Assembly (NCBI RefSeq): GCF_900182745.1
Contig: NZ_FXTY01000008.1
Location: forward strand, 140,760 to 204,759
DNA: 64,000 nucleotides
Reading direction: 5' to 3'
Origin: Shimia sagamensis
GTDB taxonomy: Bacteria; Pseudomonadota; Alphaproteobacteria; Rhodobacterales; Rhodobacteraceae
Shown: in pieces, positions 59,621 through 64,000 of the stretch
Layout of the letters: the number at the start of each line of letters is the position of its first letter
Numbering within the stretch: the first letter of the stretch is position 1
Notes under the pieces: model-generated
What the model was told of the DNA's origin: nothing
Database searches by the model: none
Seen by the model: the letters and a program-made list of their open reading frames with translations, nothing else
Program-made: the position numbers and the translations under genes

Positions 59621-60943
59621 TTAAGCGGCGGGAGAATTGGTGCGTCCCAAAACAAGGTCTGCCCGCAAACCGCCAAGTCGGTCACTGTGCCCCAAACGCA
59701 GAATGCCACCATGCGCACGCGCAACATCGGCGGCAATTGAGAGACCCAGGCCGACACCCATGCCTTTGTTTTGATTTCGGGCAGGCTCGAGCCGCGCAAA
59801 TGGTTTTAAGGCTTCTTCTCTCTGCTCCGGAGAAATGCCAGGTCCGTCATCTTCAATCCGAACCCTGACATAACGATCAGTGATTTGAACGGACACTTCC
59901 GCATGAGTGGCGTATCGCACAGCATTGCCAACCAGGTTTTCTATGGCCCGCCGGACGGTGACCGGTCGCAGCGCAACTTGGCCGTGCCCGTCAACTTCAT
60001 GAAGTGTCACGTCGTCACCAGCACGGGCAAAATCCTTGACGATGTTCTGGACAAAATCCACGGCATCCACTTGCTCGGTTTCATCTTCATATGCGCCTCG
60101 GGCAAAGCTTAAGAAGGCGTCCAGCATGCGTTGCATTTCCTCGATGTCACGTTCCAAAGGCTCTCGGTCTTCGTCTTCTAGAAGTGACACTCCAAGTTTA
60201 AAACGGGTCAATGGCGTGCGCAGATCGTGGCTGACTCCTGAAAGCAAAAGCGTGCGCTGCTCAATTTGCCGCTCGATGCGAGCTCGCATATTCAAAAACG
60301 CATTGCCCGCGGCTCGGACCTCCACGGCACCTCCTGGAGAGTAAGGTACGTTTTGTCCGCGACCAAAGGCCTCCGATGCGGCCGCGAGCCGCTTGATGGG
60401 GCGCAGTTGATTGCGCAAATACAAGTAGGCAACAAAGGTGAGGAGTGCGCCAAAAAACACCATGTTTACGAACAGTTGATGCGAATTTGCCGCGGAGACG
60501 CGCCGGCGATCAAACTGCACAACAAGATTACCCTCCGGACGTTGCAAGTGCAGATACACTTGGCCCTTTTCAGCCAAGCCAACAGCAGTAACGCCGGGCA
60601 GGTATTTGCGAAACTCACGTGAGATTATGTAGGCAGAGAGATCATACCACACGCGTGAGTCCTCGGATGGCAGCTGCTCAGTGTAATCAATGTTCATATT
60701 AAGGGTGTTCAACACAATAGGGAGAGCCTCTGGCACCTCTTCCTGATTGTCCAGACCTTCCAACACAAGCAACACTTCTCGGGTGACCGCTCGGGTCATT
60801 TGCTCAGTCACGCCTTCAAAGTGGCGAGTGATCAGGCCAAACGACACGACCAATTGCAGCAGTACGACGGGCAGCACAAGGATCAGCGCGGCACGGCCGT
60901 AGAGGCTACGTGGCATATAGCGTTTGAGCCACTTAAAAAACAT
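59621..60943 (-). CDS. Sensor histidine kinase (EnvZ-like)
   Basis: 440 residues from the ATG at 60943. Membrane segments lie near 17-38 and 158-176 with a periplasmic part of ~115 residues between. A HAMP domain (~177-230), the H-box LLLSGVSHDLRTPLTRF with phospho-acceptor His239, an N-box ENLVGNAVRYA and G-boxes DDGPGIS and GVGLGLSIA follow, as in EnvZ. There is no response regulator gene at the 3' side (the GGDEF gene is there), so its partner is elsewhere. It is divergent from the MBL gene with only ~40 bases between starts. Confidence 0.85.
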   Translation of the reverse strand: MFFKWLKRYMPRSLYGRAALILVLPVVLLQLVVSFGLITRHFEGVTEQMTRAVTREVLLVLEGLDNQEEVPEALPIVLNTLNMNIDYTEQLPSEDSRVWYDLSAYIISREFRKYLPGVTAVGLAEKGQVYLHLQRPEGNLVVQFDRRRVSAANSHQLFVNMVFFGALLTFVAYLYLRNQLRPIKRLAAASEAFGRGQNVPYSPGGAVEVRAAGNAFLNMRARIERQIEQRTLLLSGVSHDLRTPLTRFKLGVSLLEDEDREPLERDIEEMQRMLDAFLSFARGAYEDETEQVDAVDFVQNIVKDFARAGDDVTLHEVDGHGQVALRPVTVRRAIENLVGNAVRYATHAEVSVQITDRYVRVRIEDDGPGISPEQREEALKPFARLEPARNQNKGMGVGLGLSIAADVARAHGGILRLGHSDRLGGLRADLVLGRTNSPAA

Positions 60944-60983
60944 GCGTACACCTTGCGATAGACTACTCTCAGAGAGGATGACC

Positions 60984-61898
60984 ATGGACGCGCAGATGAT
61001 GGCTTTCAACCCCGAACCGGGGGTGGCGGTAGAGCTGGAGCCCAAGGTGCGCAGGATCCTTGCACCAAACCCGTCACCAATGACATTTCGCGGTACCAAC
61101 ACATATTTGATCGGCTCCACGGCGCTTGCCGTGATTGACCCTGGTCCAGACAACGCAAGTCATCTTGAAGCCATTCTTGCCGCGGTGACGCCAAATCAAC
61201 ATATCTCTCACATTTGCGTCACGCATGCACATCTCGATCATTCCCCTTTGGCAGCAGCATTATCTGACCAGACCGGTGCGCCGATCTTTGGTTTTGGCGG
61301 CCCATCGGCAGGGCGCAGCGAGGTGATGCAAGCTCTGGCAGACACCGGCCTAGCGGGAGGCGGTGAGGGGGTAGATGCTGGTTTTGACCCGCACAAGCTG
61401 GTTGCAGACGGAGACGTGATCTCAGGACCGGATTGGGAGCTGGAAGTGATTCACACACCAGGGCATTTTGGCAATCACATAGCTTTTGCCATGCGCGATA
61501 TCTGTTTTGTTGGGGACCACGTCATGGGGTGGGCGAGTTCACTGGTCTCGCCGCCGGATGGTGACCTGACAGATTTCATGGCGTCATGTGTTAAGCTGCG
61601 CGCAAGGGATTGGCGGGTGTTCCACGCGGGTCATGGCCCAGCCATCGAGTCACCGGCCGCGCGATTAGATTGGTTGATGGCGCACCGCCGTTCCCGGGAG
61701 GGCGAGATTCTTTTGGCGCTAAGGGAGGGGCCGGCATCTGCAGAGGTGCTTGCAGCCATGATTTACAAAGAAACACCTGCCGCGCTGCTGCCTGCCGCAG
61801 CTCGAAATGTTTTTGCACACCTTGTTGATTTACAAGGCAAAAGCAGGGTTTCTGCTGTTGGGGATTTGTGTGCAGATGCGGTTTTTGAACTTCAATAG
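60984..61898 (+). CDS. Metallo-beta-lactamase-fold hydrolase
   Basis: 304 residues from the ATG at 60984 (GAGAGGA upstream). VTHAHLDHSPLA gives the H81-x-H83-x-D85-H86 zinc motif. Later ligands sit in HTPGHFGNH, FVGDHVMGW and FHAGHGP. The C-terminal ~55 residues form the winged-helix part seen in LACTB2-like hydrolases. These enzymes cut RNA, thioesters or lactones, and the substrate is not predictable here. It is the last protein gene before tRNA-Asn. Confidence 0.8.
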   Translation: MDAQMMAFNPEPGVAVELEPKVRRILAPNPSPMTFRGTNTYLIGSTALAVIDPGPDNASHLEAILAAVTPNQHISHICVTHAHLDHSPLAAALSDQTGAPIFGFGGPSAGRSEVMQALADTGLAGGGEGVDAGFDPHKLVADGDVISGPDWELEVIHTPGHFGNHIAFAMRDICFVGDHVMGWASSLVSPPDGDLTDFMASCVKLRARDWRVFHAGHGPAIESPAARLDWLMAHRRSREGEILLALREGPASAEVLAAMIYKETPAALLPAAARNVFAHLVDLQGKSRVSAVGDLCADAVFELQ

Positions 61899-62009
61899 AG
61901 TTTTTTGCCTGAAATTCAAAAAACTTCAAAAAAGCCTCTGGACGTCCCCGAAAACCATAGTTATACCCCGCCACATCTTCAGAGACACACTCTGACAGAT
62001 ACAAAATGT

Positions 62010-62084
62010 TCCGGCGTAGCTCAGCGGTAGAGCAGTTGACTGTTAATCAATTGGTCGTAGGTTCGATCCCTACCGCCGGAGCCA
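62010..62084 (+). tRNA. tRNA-Asn (GTT), integration site of the second element
   Basis: A complete cloverleaf is present. Acceptor TCCGGCG pairs with CGCCGGA, the anticodon loop CTGTTAA has GTT at 62042-62044, the T loop is TTCGATC, the discriminator is G, and CCA is encoded at 62082-62084. The integrase gene directly downstream suggests that its 3' part serves as attL of an element. Confidence 0.95.
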
Positions 62085-62105
62085 CTAACCTTAGTGGTTG
62101 GCAAG

Positions 62106-62152
62106 AAAAAAGCCCGCAAAGACATGCACTTAGCAGTCTTTGCGGGCTTTTT
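62106..62152 (+). terminator. Terminator after tRNA-Asn
   Basis: AAAAAGCCCGCAAAGAC - 12-base loop - GTCTTTGCGGGCTTTTT is a long perfect stem with a T-run on the + strand and an A-run on the other side. It can therefore stop transcription in both directions and insulates the tRNA from the integrase gene. Confidence 0.9.
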
Positions 62153-62227
62153 CCGTTTTGGGTGCTCGATTTTCTGGGTTACAATTTGGTATACAAATTG
62201 GGTTACATTTCTAACCTTTGAGCCAAC

Positions 62228-63502
62228 ATGACCATTGTCAGACGTGGAAAGAGCGGCAAGTTCACTTTGTATCGCCGCATCCCCCAACGCTTTGCCCCGC
62301 TTGGGTTGGGCAAGTTTTACAAGAAGAGCCTCAAGACCGAGGACCGCGACCTTGCGCAAAAAAAGGCGGATGAGATTTGGCGTCTAAAGGTTGGTGAGTG
62401 GGATGCGCGGTTGGCGGGGGAATCGGATCTCGCGGATGATTATCACCGGCGTGTGGTGGTTATCGCTGATCATCTGGGGCACCCATACATGACCGCCGAA
62501 GAAGTCAGTCATGAACCCTTGTCGGCTGTTCTGCGCCGCGTGCACGTTATTGATTCCAGCAGCGAGGTGCAGGCCGATGCTTTGCTGGGTGGCAGTTCCG
62601 CTCCACCCTTGGCGCTGTCAGGTTTGGCTGACGAATACGAGCTGGTCATGCGACCAGACAATATTCAAAAGAGCGATGATCAGAAACGCAATTGGCGCAA
62701 CGGGATAGACCGTACAATTGAAGCGTTTAGGGATTTGGTTGGCAATAGGGATGTGATGGAGCTGACAGCCGCGGACGCCTTCTCTTACAAAACGCGGCTG
62801 ACGGATCGTTTGCAGGCCGGGGAAATCTCCGCCTACACCGTAAACCGCGAAATGTATACGCTGAACGCGGCCTTGAAGCGGACCATCAAAAACCGCTTTG
62901 GCAAGGATGTGGATTTGTTCAGTGGTCTTTTAGTCAAAGACAAAAAGGGCAAGCGGCGCAATCGTCAGGTTTCGTTCCCGCCTGATTGGATTTCCGGAAA
63001 TCTGTTGGATCGATCAAAGTACGGGCGTACCAACAAAGAGGCCATTGATGTGTTCCTATGCATGGTCAATACGCCAGCGCGCCCATCTGAGTTACTGGCG
63101 TTGCGCGGGGCCACGATCCATTTGGAGCATAATGTGCCACATATCTCGATTGAACCGGATGGACGGGAAACAAAAACGGTTTCGGCGGAAAGGCTGATAC
63201 CGCTTGTTGGTCTGAGTCTTGAAATATTCCAGAACTATCCAAACGGATTCCCGCGATACCAGGGCAAGGCCAATACATGGTCGGCGGTTATGAATAAGCA
63301 ATTGCGGGCGAATGATCTCTTACCGACACCGCAGCACAAGGCCACGTCTTTGCGTCACAGCCTGTCAGACAGGCTTTTGAATGCTGGGTGCACAGAGACC
63401 ATCAAAGACCAGCTGTTCGGGCACGTGGAAGACGGGACGCCATATGGCGAGGGGATTTGGTTGGGAACCGCCCAGGAGTGGCTACAGAAGGCTGCGCTTT
63501 AG
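62228..63502 (+). CDS. Tyrosine recombinase (phage-type integrase)
   Basis: 424 residues. The N-terminal arm/core part is Lys/Arg-rich (YRRIPQRFAPLG; YKKSLKTEDRDLAQKKADEIW). Catalytic residues that can be placed: Arg285 (TPARPSELLAL), Arg376 (TSLRHSLSDRLL), His399 (LFGHVED) and Tyr406 (TPYGEG). The His of the usual H-x-x-R box is Thr373 here. It should recombine the tRNA-Asn attachment site. The orientation, away from the tRNA and into the element, is common. The start at 62228 lies in AT-rich DNA without a strong ribosome site. Confidence 0.85.
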   Translation: MTIVRRGKSGKFTLYRRIPQRFAPLGLGKFYKKSLKTEDRDLAQKKADEIWRLKVGEWDARLAGESDLADDYHRRVVVIADHLGHPYMTAEEVSHEPLSAVLRRVHVIDSSSEVQADALLGGSSAPPLALSGLADEYELVMRPDNIQKSDDQKRNWRNGIDRTIEAFRDLVGNRDVMELTAADAFSYKTRLTDRLQAGEISAYTVNREMYTLNAALKRTIKNRFGKDVDLFSGLLVKDKKGKRRNRQVSFPPDWISGNLLDRSKYGRTNKEAIDVFLCMVNTPARPSELLALRGATIHLEHNVPHISIEPDGRETKTVSAERLIPLVGLSLEIFQNYPNGFPRYQGKANTWSAVMNKQLRANDLLPTPQHKATSLRHSLSDRLLNAGCTETIKDQLFGHVEDGTPYGEGIWLGTAQEWLQKAAL

Positions 63503-63512
63503 GTTTCTAGGT

Positions 63513-63707
63513 TCAGAGGTACTGGCGCGCCAAATCAAGCGCTTCCTGCTGTGTTTCCAGTTTTGAGATCTCGTCGTTAAGGCGGTGTAGAATCGGCGCA
63601 AATTGGGGTCGGTTATGCGTGACCATGATGTAAGAAAGCTTTGCCCGTGCAGCAACCAGCGTCTCAAGAGACGGGTCATTGGGGTTTATGTGGGCAAAGC
63701 TGGTCAT
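63513..63707 (-). CDS. Small phage-like protein, unknown function
   Basis: 64 residues: MTSFAHINPNDPSLETLVAA, then a long amphipathic helix region (LHRLNDEISKLETQQEALDLARQYL) that is likely coiled-coil. It lies 10 bases after the end of a Cys-containing frame on the same strand and ends 10 bases from the integrase stop, convergently. Small genes of this kind are common beside integrases in alphaproteobacterial prophages. Function not recognised. Confidence 0.5.
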   Translation of the reverse strand: MTSFAHINPNDPSLETLVAARAKLSYIMVTHNRPQFAPILHRLNDEISKLETQQEALDLARQYL

Positions 63708-63717
63708 TTTGGTGAGG

Positions 63718-63873
63718 TCATTGTGCGTCTAGTTTGGGGTGCTTGCAGTCCTTCACGTCATCTGCGCCGCACGTGCTGCAGGCGTCGTAAACGTATTCGG
63801 TGGAGAATTTGCCGCGGCGAGAAGGGGGGCTGTTGTTCTGATCTTCGGGCGCGCGTGGAGCTGTCCCGTGAGT
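63718..63873 (-). pseudogene. In-frame continuation with Cys motif after an internal stop (possible broken gene)
   Basis: After the TAA at 63874-63876 the same frame continues for 51 codons without another stop. It encodes a Pro/Arg-rich linker and then YDACSTCGADDVKDCKH, a C-x-x-C plus C-H group that looks like a small metal-binding module. No ATG, GTG or TTG start lies in the first 40 codons. It is therefore either the tail of the upstream gene cut off by a nonsense change or an untranslated relic. Confidence 0.3.
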
Positions 63874-64000
63874 TTATGCTTCGTCAGAAGCCACGCGCGC
63901 CCTTGTTGCTGCCGCGGTGACGGAAAGCCATTCAGGTTGCGGCGTGACCGTAGAGGTCGACAGCATGCGTTCCAGGCTATCCAAACGATCGTGCAGCCTT
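63874..64000 (-). CDS. Hypothetical protein, C-terminal part (partial at window edge)
   Basis: 41 visible codons ending RARVASDEA before a TAA. The sequence (RLHDRLDSLERMLSTSTV) begins with a probable coiled-coil helix, typical of small phage regulators or structural accessory proteins. The start lies outside the window. It is in frame with the Cys-containing segment that follows the stop. Confidence 0.4.
   Translation of the reverse strand, partial: RLHDRLDSLERMLSTSTVTPQPEWLSVTAAATRARVASDEA

Larger units (their letters stand above)
62085..64000 (+). mobile_element. Left end of a second integrated element (prophage or island)
   Basis: A tyrosine recombinase gene starts 144 bases after an intact tRNA-Asn and is followed by short reverse-strand genes with phage-like character. 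The far end, with a duplicate of the tRNA 3' part, lies outside the window. The type of element cannot be told from this 1.9 kb. Confidence 0.7.

Overview
The window looks like a chromosomal segment of a marine alphaproteobacterium of the Rhodobacteraceae (Roseobacter group). This rests on the aerobic phenylacetate (paa) genes, a seven-gene periplasmic nitrate reductase operon of alphaproteobacterial layout, a Fur/Mur regulator without the usual CxxC motif, a partner-type cobalamin methyltransferase next to a MetF-like reductase and a small 'virulence factor' protein, a SelD fused to a flavoprotein domain, and an RTX glycoside hydrolase. No database search was possible, so family names come from motifs and recalled family features.

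Layout. (1) About 1-8532 is the right arm of a prophage: the C-terminal part of a tape measure protein with 32-residue tandem repeats, two further tail proteins (one with an S74 chaperone domain), a holin-like protein, an amidase endolysin and an overlapping spanin pair. A cargo zone (5044-8254) follows, with unrelated genes: an AT-rich reverse-strand gene, a Dam-type methylase, a small exported protein and a HEPN-like protein. The prophage ends in a 3' fragment of tRNA-Arg(CCG), the likely attR. (2) 8533-62084 is host chromosome. It carries a secreted glycoside hydrolase/RTX protein, a MobA-like transferase, a sarcosine/dimethylglycine-dehydrogenase-like flavoprotein, Fur/Mur, PhzF, an EEP nuclease, SelO and a nucleoside hydrolase. 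Next come a selenium pair (selD, selU) and the paa region: paaZ divergent from paaI-paaK-tetR, then paaJ-paaA-DUF1877-paaB-paaC-paaD-paaE on the reverse strand, with a duplicated exported protein between the two blocks. These are followed by napFDAGHBC, a YihY protein, an acyl-CoA ligase, a TetR gene with an operator array, the split methionine-synthase-type genes, a Ppx/GppA phosphatase and rlmE. A lauroyl-acyltransferase-like gene and a nonulosonic (sialic-type) acid/LOS cluster (neuA, kdtA, neuC, three glycosyltransferases, neuB) come next. The last host genes are a GGDEF protein, a histidine kinase, an MBL hydrolase and tRNA-Asn. (3) 62085-64000 is the start of a second integrated element, with a tyrosine recombinase directly after tRNA-Asn and small reverse-strand genes.

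How the parts fit together. The paa genes activate phenylacetate (PaaK), epoxidise it (PaaABCDE), open and oxidise the ring (PaaZ), rescue dead-end thioesters (PaaI) and thiolyse the product (PaaJ). A TetR regulator and a PaaR-like operator sit beside paaI/paaZ. The nap genes move quinol electrons through NapC/NapGH to NapB and NapA and are preceded by two FNR/Dnr-like boxes. The neu genes make and activate a nonulosonic acid that the adjacent transferases may add to lipooligosaccharide. The most distinctive signals are the prophage cargo zone and its two perfect palindromes, the DUF1877 gene inside the paa operon, the CC-N4-GG operator array around a TetR gene, the tandem exported paralogues and the RTX glycoside hydrolase.
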